NCBI RefSeq assembly: GCF_002754375.1
Contig: NZ_PEFF01000001.1
Coordinates: 5,039,501-5,103,500 of the forward strand
Length of the DNA stretch: 64,000 bases
Direction of reading: 5' to 3'
From: Variovorax sp. 54
GTDB taxonomy: Bacteria > Pseudomonadota > Gammaproteobacteria > Burkholderiales > Burkholderiaceae_C
The translations under genes were made by a program, and so were the position numbers. How positions within the stretch are numbered: position 1 is the stretch's first letter; every line of letters starts with the position of its first letter. The notes beneath the pieces were generated by a model. The model had not been told where the DNA came from, searched no databases, and worked only from the letters and a program-made list of their open reading frames with translations. Of this stretch, positions 42,971 to 53,700 are shown one piece after another.

Positions 42971-45244
42971 ATGTCTCAAAAAACATTCGAGGGATCCAGC
43001 ATGGGAGTGGTGGAGACGACCGTGCCACAGCACGGGGAGGAGGGTGTGCCGCCGCAAAAGGCCCCTGAAGCAGGGGTCGTTGCGAACCCTTCTCTTGTCG
43101 CGCTGTGCACTATCGCGCGCTTCCACCAGATCGCAGCCGATGCGTCCTTGCTTTCGCATCAACTCGGCCTGACACCCTCCGAGCCGATTGATACCGCTAC
43201 GTTGCTGCGCGCAGCCAAGCATCTGGGCCTCAAGGCCAAGTCCTCCCGCACCACGCCTGATCGCCTGCCCCTGACGCCGTTGCCCGCCCTGGCGGTACTT
43301 CGTGCGGAGGATGGCAGCGAGCGCTTCGTCATCCTTGCTCAATGCGACGCCCAGCGCGTGCTGCTGCAAGACCCTGCCGCAGAAACAGCACGCCCCGTCA
43401 TCGAACCCCTGGACGTCTTCACCGCGCACTGGACCGGTGAACTCATACTCATCACCAGCCGTGCGAGCCTTGCAGGCGAACTGGCCAAGTTCGACTTCTC
43501 CTGGTTCATTCCCAGCCTCGTCAAACATCGCAAGCTGCTGGGCGAGGTGCTCTTCATCTCCTTCATCCTCCAGCTCTTCGCGCTGGTCAGCCCGCTGTTC
43601 TTCCAGGTCGTGATGGACAAGGTGCTGGTGCACCGCGGCATGACCACACTGGACGTGCTCGTCATCGGCCTGCTGGTGGTCGTCGTCTTCGAGTCGCTTC
43701 TGAACGGCCTGCGCAGTTACGTCTTCAGCCACACCACGAACCGCATCGACGTTGAGCTCGGCGCTCGGCTGTTTCGCCATCTCGTGCAATTGCCACTGGC
43801 CTACTTTCAGGCAAGGCGTGTCGGCGATTCCGTTGCCCGAGTGCGCGAGCTCGAGAACATCCGCAGCTTCCTGACCGGCAATGCGCTGACGGTACTCCTG
43901 GACGTCGTCTTTTCCATCGTCTTCGTGGCCGTCATGCTGTTCTACAGCGTGCCTCTGACGCTGATCGTGCTCGTGAGCATGCCTCTGTACTTCGGCCTGA
44001 GCCTGGCGGTGGTACCCATCCTGCGTCGGCGCCTGGATGAGAAGTTCGCGCGCGGCGCTGAGAACCAGGCCATGTTGGTGGAGACTGTCAGTGCCATTCA
44101 GACGGTCAAGGCCACCGCACTCGAGCCCGCCTTCGGGCGCCGCTGGGACAACCAGCTCGCCGCCTACATCTCGGCCAGCTTCAGAACGCAGAACCTCGCG
44201 AGCTGGGCGCACGAAGGCGTCAACCTCATCGGCAAGCTCGTCAACGCCGCTACCCTCTGGTATGGCGCGCACCTCGTGATGAACAACGACCTCACGGTCG
44301 GCCAGTTCGTCGCCTTCAACATGTTCGCCCAGCGCGTGTCGCAACCCATCATGCGCATGGCGCAGCTGTGGACAGATTTTCAGCAGACCGGTATCTCCAT
44401 GGCCCGGCTTGGCGACATCCTCAACACTCGCACCGAAGTACCCCCGAGCACTGCAGCACAACTCCCCGCCTTGAAGGGCCGCGTGACGCTGGACAACCTG
44501 ACCTTCCGCTACCGCCCCGAAGCAGCGCCTGTGCTCAATGACGTCAGCCTGGACGTGCGCCCCGGAGAAGTCATCGGCATCGTCGGTCGCTCGGGCTCCG
44601 GCAAGAGCACGCTCACCAAACTGATCCAGCGTCTGTACACACCCGAGCAGGGGCGATTGCTGGTCGATGGCATCGACATCAGTCTGATCGATGCGGCGCA
44701 GCTCAGAAGGCAAGTTGGCGTGGTGCTGCAGGAGAACACGCTCTTCAACCGCAGCGTGCGCGAGAACATTGCCATCGTCGATCCCGCCGCGCCGCTCGAT
44801 GCCGTGATTCATGCGGCCCAGCTGGCAGGTGCCCACGAGTTCATCAGCGAACTGCCCGAAGGCTACGACACGATGGTCGGCGAGCAAGGGGCAAGCCTCT
44901 CGGGCGGGCAGCGCCAGCGCGTCGCCATCGCACGAGCTCTGTTCACGCACCCGCGCATCCTCATCTTCGATGAGGCTACCAGCGCGCTGGACTACGAGAG
45001 CGAGGCCATCGTGCAACGCAACATGGCGCACATCTGCAAGGGGCGCACCGTCTTCATCATTGCGCACCGCTTGAGCGCCGTGCGGCATGCCAATCGCATC
45101 ATCGTGATGGACAAGGGGAAGATCGTCGAAGGCGGCACGCACGAGAGCCTGCTGAGCCGCCCTAAGGGCATCTATGCCCACCTGTGGAACATGCAGGGTG
45201 GTGGGCACCCGACCGAAGGGGCTGGATCGGGGGCCGCGGTATGA
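42971..45244 (+). CDS. Type I secretion ABC exporter (HlyB/LapB-like)
   Basis: A 757-residue exporter. Residues about 40-175 are a C39-like domain in which the catalytic Cys is lost (NPSLVALCTIARFH aligns a Pro to it) and the His position is not kept (ERFVILAQC); it should bind the substrate, not cut it. A six-helix membrane domain follows (about 190-460), then the ATPase: Walker A GRSGSGKST (near 540), signature LSGGQRQR (near 643) and Walker B ILIFDEAT. The start is ATG at 42971; the in-frame ATG at 43001 has a better GAGGGA. It overlaps the adaptor gene by four bases. Confidence 0.93.
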   Translation: MSQKTFEGSSMGVVETTVPQHGEEGVPPQKAPEAGVVANPSLVALCTIARFHQIAADASLLSHQLGLTPSEPIDTATLLRAAKHLGLKAKSSRTTPDRLPLTPLPALAVLRAEDGSERFVILAQCDAQRVLLQDPAAETARPVIEPLDVFTAHWTGELILITSRASLAGELAKFDFSWFIPSLVKHRKLLGEVLFISFILQLFALVSPLFFQVVMDKVLVHRGMTTLDVLVIGLLVVVVFESLLNGLRSYVFSHTTNRIDVELGARLFRHLVQLPLAYFQARRVGDSVARVRELENIRSFLTGNALTVLLDVVFSIVFVAVMLFYSVPLTLIVLVSMPLYFGLSLAVVPILRRRLDEKFARGAENQAMLVETVSAIQTVKATALEPAFGRRWDNQLAAYISASFRTQNLASWAHEGVNLIGKLVNAATLWYGAHLVMNNDLTVGQFVAFNMFAQRVSQPIMRMAQLWTDFQQTGISMARLGDILNTRTEVPPSTAAQLPALKGRVTLDNLTFRYRPEAAPVLNDVSLDVRPGEVIGIVGRSGSGKSTLTKLIQRLYTPEQGRLLVDGIDISLIDAAQLRRQVGVVLQENTLFNRSVRENIAIVDPAAPLDAVIHAAQLAGAHEFISELPEGYDTMVGEQGASLSGGQRQRVAIARALFTHPRILIFDEATSALDYESEAIVQRNMAHICKGRTVFIIAHRLSAVRHANRIIVMDKGKIVEGGTHESLLSRPKGIYAHLWNMQGGGHPTEGAGSGAAV

Positions 45245-46734
45245 CGCCGGAAGTTTCCACCACCGCCCCGGCGGCCAACGCGCCCCATGTACGAGACACG
45301 CGGGACATGCGTCATCCGGTCTTCGAATTGCTAGGACGCTACAGCGCCATTTTCAAGGCCGCCTGGAAGCATCGGCATGAGCTGGCTGGGCCCAAGCGCC
45401 TTACAGATGAAGCCGCCTTCTTGCCGGCAGCCCTGAGCCTGCAGGACACGCCCGTTCATCCTGCACCCAGGCGGCTGGCCTATGCACTGATAGCGCTGTT
45501 CCTCATCGCCTTGACTTGGTCCATCTTCGGGCAGGTCGACATCGTGGCGGTGGCGCCCGGCAAGATTGTCGTGAGCGAGCGCACCAAGATCATCCAGCCG
45601 CTGGAGGTGAGCGTGGTCAAGCGGGTGCTGGTGCGGGACGGGGACCATGTCGAGGCAGGGCAGGCACTGGTCGAGCTCGATCCCACCACAGCCAATGCAG
45701 ACAAGACCAGCATCGACGAGCAGTTGAAGTCGATGCAGTCCGAGGTGCTGCGCACAAGGGCACTCTTGCTGGCGCTCAATGTGCCAACGACTGTACGTTC
45801 ACCCGAACTGAGCAAGGACATCCCCTCTGGATGGACGGCAGTCGATGCGGATGCCGCGAAGGCGCAACTTAGCGACGAGTGGAGCGACATCACGGCCAAG
45901 CTGGCCAAGGCAACCGCTGAGATCGCTCGTCGGCAAGCCGAGATCGCCACAGTGCGCGAGATGGTCACCAAGCTGGAGACGACGGTGCCGATTGCCAAGC
46001 AGCGGGAGGCCGATTTCCAGCAACTGGCCAAGCAGGGTTTCATGTCCAGTCATGCGAACCAGGACCGCACCCGGGAGCGCATCGAGCTAGAGCGTGACCT
46101 GGCGACGCAGCGCGCGAGGCTGGCGGAGGCCAATGCGACGCTGCGCGAGAGCGAGAACATAAGGGCCGCCTACATTGCCGAGACCAAGCACAGCCTGAGA
46201 ACACGCGAAGCGGCGGCTGAACTCAAGCGGCAGCAAGGAACACAAGACCTGGCCAAGGCCGGGCAGCGCGAGCGGCTCACGACGCTCAAGGCACCGGTGG
46301 CAGGCACGGTGCAGCAGTTGGCAACGCACACGGAAGGCGGTGTGGTCACAGAAGCCCAGCCCCTGATGGTGATCGTTCCCGACGGCGCCCAGGTCACGGC
46401 CGAGGTGACGCTGGACAACAAGGACATCGGCTTCGTGAGCCCAACACAAGAAGCCAGCATCAAGCTGGAGACGTTTCCGTACACGCGCTACGGAACGGTG
46501 AACGCGACTGTGAAGACGGTGACGGCGGATGCAGTCAATGACGAGAAGCGTGGGGCGATCTTCCCGGTGACGTTGAACTTGGGCGCAACAACCATCGACG
46601 TGGATGGTAAGCCGATCAAGTTGTCTCCAGGGATGAATCTCACGGCGGAGATCAAGACGGGCAAACGAAGGGTCATCGAATTTTTGCTCAGCCCGGTTCA
46701 GAAGGCCACGGGCGAAAGCATGAGGGAAAGATGA
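45241..46734 (+). CDS. HlyD-family membrane-fusion protein
   Basis: A 497-residue adaptor: a cytoplasmic N-terminal segment of about 75 residues, one membrane helix (LAYALIALFLIALTWSIFG, about 80-98), then the lipoyl half-motif VAPGKIVVSERTKIIQPLE. A long coiled coil follows (about 150-330), then the second half-motif LKAPVAGTVQQLATHTEGG and a beta-barrel domain. It bridges the ABC exporter to an outer-membrane TolC-like channel, which is not encoded in this window. Confidence 0.93.
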   Translation: MTPEVSTTAPAANAPHVRDTRDMRHPVFELLGRYSAIFKAAWKHRHELAGPKRLTDEAAFLPAALSLQDTPVHPAPRRLAYALIALFLIALTWSIFGQVDIVAVAPGKIVVSERTKIIQPLEVSVVKRVLVRDGDHVEAGQALVELDPTTANADKTSIDEQLKSMQSEVLRTRALLLALNVPTTVRSPELSKDIPSGWTAVDADAAKAQLSDEWSDITAKLAKATAEIARRQAEIATVREMVTKLETTVPIAKQREADFQQLAKQGFMSSHANQDRTRERIELERDLATQRARLAEANATLRESENIRAAYIAETKHSLRTREAAAELKRQQGTQDLAKAGQRERLTTLKAPVAGTVQQLATHTEGGVVTEAQPLMVIVPDGAQVTAEVTLDNKDIGFVSPTQEASIKLETFPYTRYGTVNATVKTVTADAVNDEKRGAIFPVTLNLGATTIDVDGKPIKLSPGMNLTAEIKTGKRRVIEFLLSPVQKATGESMRER

Positions 46735-46777
46735 ATTCAGGCCACCCATACGAACAGTTTGAAAGGAGGGGTCGACA

Positions 46778-47731
46778 ATGAAGCGACTTTCGGCAGTCCC
46801 GGCCAGTGGTTTCGCCGCCGTACTGATGAGTCTTTGCGCACTCGGTGCGCAAGCTTCCGAACCGTTCTTCAATCCTGGCATGAACGCCTGCGATCTCGAA
46901 TGGGAGCGGATCAAGAGCCTGCCACCGATGCGCAAGGACGAATACGAGCGCACGTTGCGCCGAAAACCATCTCAAGTGGTGGAGGCTCCTGTGGAGATGC
47001 GCGAGGAGGACTACTACTACTACCTCGCACGAGTTCCGTATGTTGTTGGTGCCGAAGACCAGCCCAGCGTTGCACAGCGCGACGAATGGTTGAGCAAGGC
47101 CGCGGCACTGGGACACAAGGCCGCGAACGCGGCCTTGATGCGTTTGCGCTATCTCGGACTATCCGATGTCCAGCGTCAACGCGAAGGCAAGGAACCGTTG
47201 CCGCTGGAAAAGCCTGGTGCGACAAGAAAACAGTATCTGGAAGCTGCGCGTGAAGCCGCGGAGGCGGGCGATCCGGAGTTCGCCACTGTGATGATGGACA
47301 CAGCTCGCAACTTCAATCGCTATCTGCATTGTCAGTCGAGCGATGCCGCGAGGGTGGATGTCACCAAAGACGGGAACCGCAGGCGATGCGATCCCCAATA
47401 CGTCACGGCTCCCATCGAGGCCAAGAAGTGGGCGGAGATTGCTGCCCGCGGCGGAAACCCAAATGCAAAAGATCTCCTGTGCCGAGGATCGCAGTCTGGT
47501 GCCTTTCCTGAGCTTGGGTTCAAGAAGGATGCCAGTACAGCCTTCGCCTGGTGCTTCTCAACCCTGCAATCCGCATGCATTGCGGGAGATCGAGCTGGTT
47601 TGGTCGAGGATATGTACGAAAGGGGTATCGGCGTTGAAAAGTCGGCTGAGAAGGCAAAGGCACTAAGCGAGCTCTATCCGCCGCTAGTAAAAGCGAAGAG
47701 GAGGGATAGCTTCCCTCTCACAACACGTTAA
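46778..47731 (+). CDS. Exported Sel1-like repeat protein
   Basis: A 317-residue protein with a signal peptide (about residues 1-26, ending in ALGAQAS). It contains Sel1-like helical units: EWLSKAAALGHKAANAALM, AREAAEAGDPEFATVM, KKWAEIAARGGNPNAKDLL and DMYERGIGVEKSAEKAKAL. Sel1 repeats mediate protein binding. It lies between the adaptor gene and the RTX gene and ends 11 bases before the RTX start, so a role in assisting or holding the RTX cargo is likely. GAAAGGAGGGG precedes the ATG. Confidence 0.85.
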   Translation: MKRLSAVPASGFAAVLMSLCALGAQASEPFFNPGMNACDLEWERIKSLPPMRKDEYERTLRRKPSQVVEAPVEMREEDYYYYLARVPYVVGAEDQPSVAQRDEWLSKAAALGHKAANAALMRLRYLGLSDVQRQREGKEPLPLEKPGATRKQYLEAAREAAEAGDPEFATVMMDTARNFNRYLHCQSSDAARVDVTKDGNRRRCDPQYVTAPIEAKKWAEIAARGGNPNAKDLLCRGSQSGAFPELGFKKDASTAFAWCFSTLQSACIAGDRAGLVEDMYERGIGVEKSAEKAKALSELYPPLVKAKRRDSFPLTTR

Positions 47732-47742
47732 GCGAGGGAAAA

Positions 47743-50700
47743 ATGGCGCAAATTAGTATTCCATCAAAGCAAGTAATCAAAGATTCGATTCTTTATAACG
47801 GGAATGACCGTATCGGTCGAAACTTTGTTGGTCAAACTACCCCCATCCGGGTCTACTTCATTCCCGACGGCACTTCACCTTACACTGCAGGCCAAGTCGC
47901 AGGCGTTCCAGCTTTGGCAGGGCTGAATCAAAGCTTTCAAGGAATTCGACCTCAGGATCAGACCAATATATTGGCCAACGTCTTTGGTCCTTGGGCGAAG
48001 CTCGCCAACATTTCTTTCGTCATTACAACGGATCCTGCTGAGGCTCAGATTCGCGTGGGTTCGGCCAACTGGCAGGGCGGCGCTTCTGTGAATATTCCAG
48101 GAGGCATCGATGGAAAGATCGATTCCATTTTCATCCGGCGTGACTACTACAGCCCGGATGAAAGCTCACTTTCACAATTCGAAGTCGGGACAACCCAAAC
48201 GCATGATCTGATCCACGAGGTGGGACATGCACTCGGCCTCAATCATCCAACCCATCAGGATGAATCGAGTGGCACGCTAGACCCGATCTTCAACAAGATG
48301 TGGTTCAGCACACTGACGGACAACGGGCCCAGAGTCTCGGGATGGGGGCCTGTCACTCCGAGCCTGTTCGATGCTGTCGGAATGGAAGAGTTGTACGGCC
48401 TGCGCAATACCAATGAAACGGACGCGTATGTATTTCAGGATCTTCCTTACCCCACAGGAAAACTCATTGTCGACAGTGCGGGCACTGACATCATCGACGC
48501 CAGCCGAACCACCACGGACAACGAAATCGACCTTCGTGCGACCGACTTTGCCGCAGGCAAGGCGTATTTCAGCTCCATTGGAGTGCCTGCTGGGCGCTCG
48601 GAGGGGTACAACGTTGCGATCTACGAAGGCACGCTGATCGAGAATGCCACAGGCGGTTCAGGCAAGGATCACATCGTCGGCAACGACGTGGCGAATGTGT
48701 TGAACGGCGGGGCGGGAAACGACACGCTCGAAGGTGGACTTGGGGACGACACGCTGAATGGGGGAACGGACAGGGACGTTCTGCTGGGTGGAGAAAATCA
48801 TGACACCTTGAACGGTGGCTCCGGTGTAGACGTTCTAGACGGAGGCGCGGGGAATGACGTGCTCGAAGGTGGTGCTGACAACGACACACTGCAAGGCGGT
48901 GCGGACAATGACACTTACATCTTCAACGGAAACTGGGGCAAAGACACTCTCATCGAAGACAGTGGTGGCCAAAACAGCATTCTGAAGATCGATGGTCAGC
49001 TCTTGAGCGGAACTGCCGAAGGTGCCGTGGACAAGAAGAAGGCGCCTTACTGGAAACTAAAGATCGGTACTCAGACTTACGAGCTGCGCCTTGTTGGGAA
49101 TGGGGCCCAGCAGGACCTGGTCGTTAATCGGGAAGGTAGTCAAGCAAACACCATCACCATCCGCAACTTCAATGCGGCGGCAGCCAAGGCAGGCGGCTTC
49201 ATGGGCATTGAGCTGGGCAGTCGACGCATGGCGCTAGTGGATGGGATGGGCGACAGCCCCTACGGGCCGGCCGCGACGCCGGGCAACACGGGAAGCGGCG
49301 TGACGTTAGCCGAAGGCGGCGCGAGTACCTTAAGTCTTTTCCTTGACCAGCCAGCCAAGGCGGGCGCCAAGCTTAGATTGTCGGTAGCCGGTAGCGCCGC
49401 TGGACTCAAGGTCGTACTCGGCGATGTGACCGTGCCGGCTGATGGTGCTGAGATTACCCTTGTGGAAGGTCAGACTCAGGTCTTCATCGCACTGGTGCAG
49501 GACGGTGCACTGACTGCAGACGCGAGCGCACAGCTTGTCGCAAGCTATGCCGGCGCTGACGGTGCTGCCACCTCCAATACCCTGAACGTCGAGCTCAAGA
49601 ACAGCGAAGACGACGCACGCACCTACAACGGCGATCAACGGGCCTTGCTGCGGGGCATCGAAATCGACCAAGGTAGCGTAGTGCCAGGCGAATCCGCCTT
49701 CAACACCTACAAGTGGTCGGCCACCAGTTGGGCCACGGACGGTACTTTGATCGGCGGTACGGCCGAAGAGGATTTCAACGACGTCATCGACGGAAGCGGC
49801 GGCAAGGACAAGATCAACGGCCTTGGTGGCAACGACGCACTCGATGGTCTGGCTGGCGACGATGAAATCGATGGGGGCGTTGGTGACGATCTGATTGGCG
49901 GTGGAGCAGGCTCCGACCGCATCAAGGGAGGCGCTGGCAACGATGTGATCCTCAGTGCCACCGGATTGGCCGTTTACCAGCGCGTGAATCCCGATGAAGA
50001 ATGGACGCCACCGAGCGGAACGACCGTCTGGATCGCCGGTAGCAACTGGGGGGTGTATCAATCAGTTGGAAGTCGACCCATTCAGGGAGGCGGCTCCCTT
50101 TCGATGGATACCGCAGGCGACGTCATCGATGCTGGTGACGGCGACGATATGGTGACGGGGGGATTGGGCAACGACTACATCGACGCAGGCAATGGCGATG
50201 ACGATTTGTGGGGGCATGGTGGTGATGACGTGATCGTCGGCGGGGCGGGGGATGACTACATTCTTGGCGATGGTGTCAAGGACGTCGGCTACTACCAAAC
50301 CCTCGAAGGAAGCCAACACGGTGATGACTTCATCGATGGTGGCGAAGGCATCGATGACCTCTACGGCGGCGGCGCCAACGATGTGATCTACGGCGGCATC
50401 GGGGCGGACTTCTTGTTTGGTGACAGCTACTCGGAGGATCAACTGCAAGGTATCTACCATGGCGACGACTATCTGGACGGCGAAGATGGCGACGACCAAC
50501 TGGCGGGCGGAGGCGGAAGCGATGTGCTTTATGGTGGCTCGGGTGCTGACTCCATGTGGGGTGATCAAGACAGCGAGACGAACTTGGTCGGTGATCACCA
50601 CGGTGACGACTACCTCGATGGAGAAGAGGGTGACGACTATCTGGTTGGCGGAGGGGGCGGGGATGTGCTCTTCGGAGGTGCCGGAGCTGACGAGTTGTAC

Positions 50701-53700
50701 GGTGACGACCGCCAGGCCAACCTGAGCGGCGAGTTCCATGGCTCAGACTACCTGGATGGTGGCGATGGCGAGGACCACATGGTCGGCGGTGGCGGCGACG
50801 ACACGCTGCTTGGAGGGGCCGACAACGACGAACTGCAAGGGGATGTCGCGACGTCCTACCTCGAGGGGCAGTATCACGGCAACGATTTGCTCGATGGCGG
50901 CGCGGGTGACGACCGACTCTTCGGGTTGGGGCGTGACGATGTCTTGATTGGTGGTGAAGGCAATGACTACCTCTCGGGCGATGCCGCATCGACCGAGTTG
51001 GCCGGCGAGTACCACGGCAACGATTCTCTCGACGGGGGCGCCGGCAACGACACTATGTTTGGTGGCGGTGCCGATGATTTGCTTCGAGGAGGTGACGGCA
51101 ACGACTATCTGGTCGGCGATGACGGAGGACTCGATATCGCCTTTCATGGCGATGACACCTTGTACGGCGGTGCAGGGGACGACACGCTCTACGCCGGTGG
51201 TGGCAATAACTTCCTTTCCGGTGACGAGGGCAATGACGTGCTCGTTGGGGATGCGGGGGACGATACGATTTTGGGGGGCGCTGGAAACGACTTTCTTCGT
51301 AGCGGCGCGGGCGACGACACGCTCGACGGCGGCGAAGGTAGCGATGTCTACTACGTCGCTTTGGGAAGCGGCAGCAAGCGAATCTCCGACGTGAAGGATG
51401 GCAGCTTGAATGTGCTGGTGTTGGAGGGAGGCTTCAATTTCGGTCTCGTGAATCTCTCTTTAGGCTCGCTGATGATCAGCGATTCAACAGGCAGCACCCA
51501 GATTCACCTGGATGGCGTTGACTACGACGACCTGGAAAATACCTCTCCTATCCAGGAGATCCGTTTTTCGGATGGTGTGACGATGTCGATTGGCCAACTG
51601 CTGGATGCCGTGCCAATCGAGATTCCAACCACAGAACAAGCCGATAACGTTCGAGGGACTTCCGGCAAAGAAATCATCTACGCACTAGCGGGCAATGACG
51701 TCGTCGATGGCCGAGGGGGCAATGATCTGATCGATCTGGGGGCGGGAAATGACATCGGCTATGGAGGCGATGGCGATGACACGTTGATCGGCGGTGTTGG
51801 CGACGATCAACTATCCGGCGGCGCCGGATTCGACACCCTCTACGGCGGTGACGGCAGCGACGTCCTCTTGGCAGGAGCGGGCGGTGGCTGGCTGGAAGGC
51901 GGGGCGGGTAACGATGAGCTTTTCAGTGGTAACGATGACTACAACCACCTCTTCGGTGGCGAGGGCGACGACATTCTCCATGGAGGTCTGGGCCTAGGTA
52001 ATGGCCTCTACGGTGGAGCAGGCAACGACATACTTCGAGGCGGAGATGGCATCAACGAGCAACTCGACGGTGGTGACGGCGACGATGTTCTCGATGGAGG
52101 GATGGGCCTTGATTACCTTTCTGGGGGAGCCGGAATTGATCAGCTAGACGGTGGAGGAGGTGCCGATCAACTTGACGGAGGGCAAGGTGCGGATGCCATG
52201 TCTGGTGGCACAGGCGACGACGAATATTTCGTCGACAACGCGGGTGATACCGTCAACGAATCGTCGAACGAAGGACACGACATCGTTTTCACCACGATTG
52301 ATCTTGTGCTCGCTGAGAACGTAGAAGACCTTCACATATTGCAGGACTCGCAAGCAACGCACGCGACCGGCAATTCATTGAACAACACGTTAATAGTCAG
52401 TACCGACCTGGATACCACCTTGCTCGGGCTAGATGGCGACGACACACTGCAAGCTGGCGGGGGCAATGATTTGTTGGATGGCGGTGCGGGCGCAGATCGA
52501 ATGGAGGGGTGGTCAGGCGACGATGAATATCGTGTGGACAACGTTGAGGACCAGATCGTCGAACATGCTTATGACGGCGCCGGCATCGATTCTGTGTTCT
52601 CTTCTGTGAGCTTCACGCTGTCCAGCAACGTTGAGAACTTGACACTGGAGGGTAGCGCGGCCATCGAGGGCCTCGGCAATGCATCGGACAACACAATCAA
52701 CGGCAACTCTGAGGACAACTACTTGTGGGGCGGCTCTGGTGATGACCTGTTGATTGGCGGGGAAGGCGCAGATTGGCTTGACGGTGGAACGTGGGCCGAT
52801 ACCTTGATTGGAGGATTGGGCGATGACGTTTATGAAGTAGACGTTGAACAAGATGTGATCGTTGAGTTGCAGAACGAAGGCAACGATACGGTTCAAAGCG
52901 CCTTTGACTACGTGTTGGGAAGCAACCTCGAGAACCTCACGCTGACCGGTCAAGCCGCGAACGCGACGGGAAATGCGAGCGACAACATCCTCTTGGGGAA
53001 CGACAACGACAATAGGCTCGACGGCGCGGGGGGCGAAGACCATTTGGAGGGCGGACTAGGCAATGACATCTACGTGATCGACAGTGCCGGAGATGTTGTG
53101 ATTGAAGATGTGGACGGCGGGAACGACACGGTCGAAACCTCATCCACATTCTCGGTGTCCTCCATTGCCAATATCGAAAATGTGACCCTGACCGGCGCCC
53201 TCGACGTCAATGCCACTGGCGACGACGGCAACAATGTTCTCATCGGCAATGCAGGCAACAACGTACTCGATGGTGGCCTAGGCGACGACGTCATGGAGGG
53301 CGGTGCGGGCAACGACACCTATATCGTTGATGCAGACGACAACAGGGTGACGGAGCGCCAAGACGAGGGCGTCGATACGATCATTCGCAATTTCGACACC
53401 ACGTATATTCTCGAGAGCAATGTCGAGAACCTGACGCTGGCGGGCACCGTCTTCCGAGGCAACGGCAACGACCTCGACAACGTCATCACTGGCAACGATG
53501 CCGACAACAATCTCCTGGGTCTCGGCGGAAACGACATCTTGATCGGCGGCGCCGGCGAGGATGCACTGTTCGGCTCCGAAGGCCAGGACACACTCATCGG
53601 TGGTTCCGGCGACGACTACTACGAGATCGACGATGCCGGCGACACGATTGTTGAGAACGCAGGAGAAGGCGACGACTTCGTGCGCTCAACAGTGAGCTGG

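Noticed and set aside
42959..45208. A 749-codon open frame on the minus strand opposite the ABC exporter
   Set aside because: It is a shadow of the GC-rich exporter gene; its composition is His/Gln/Asp-rich with no recognisable domain, while the plus strand has all ABC motifs.
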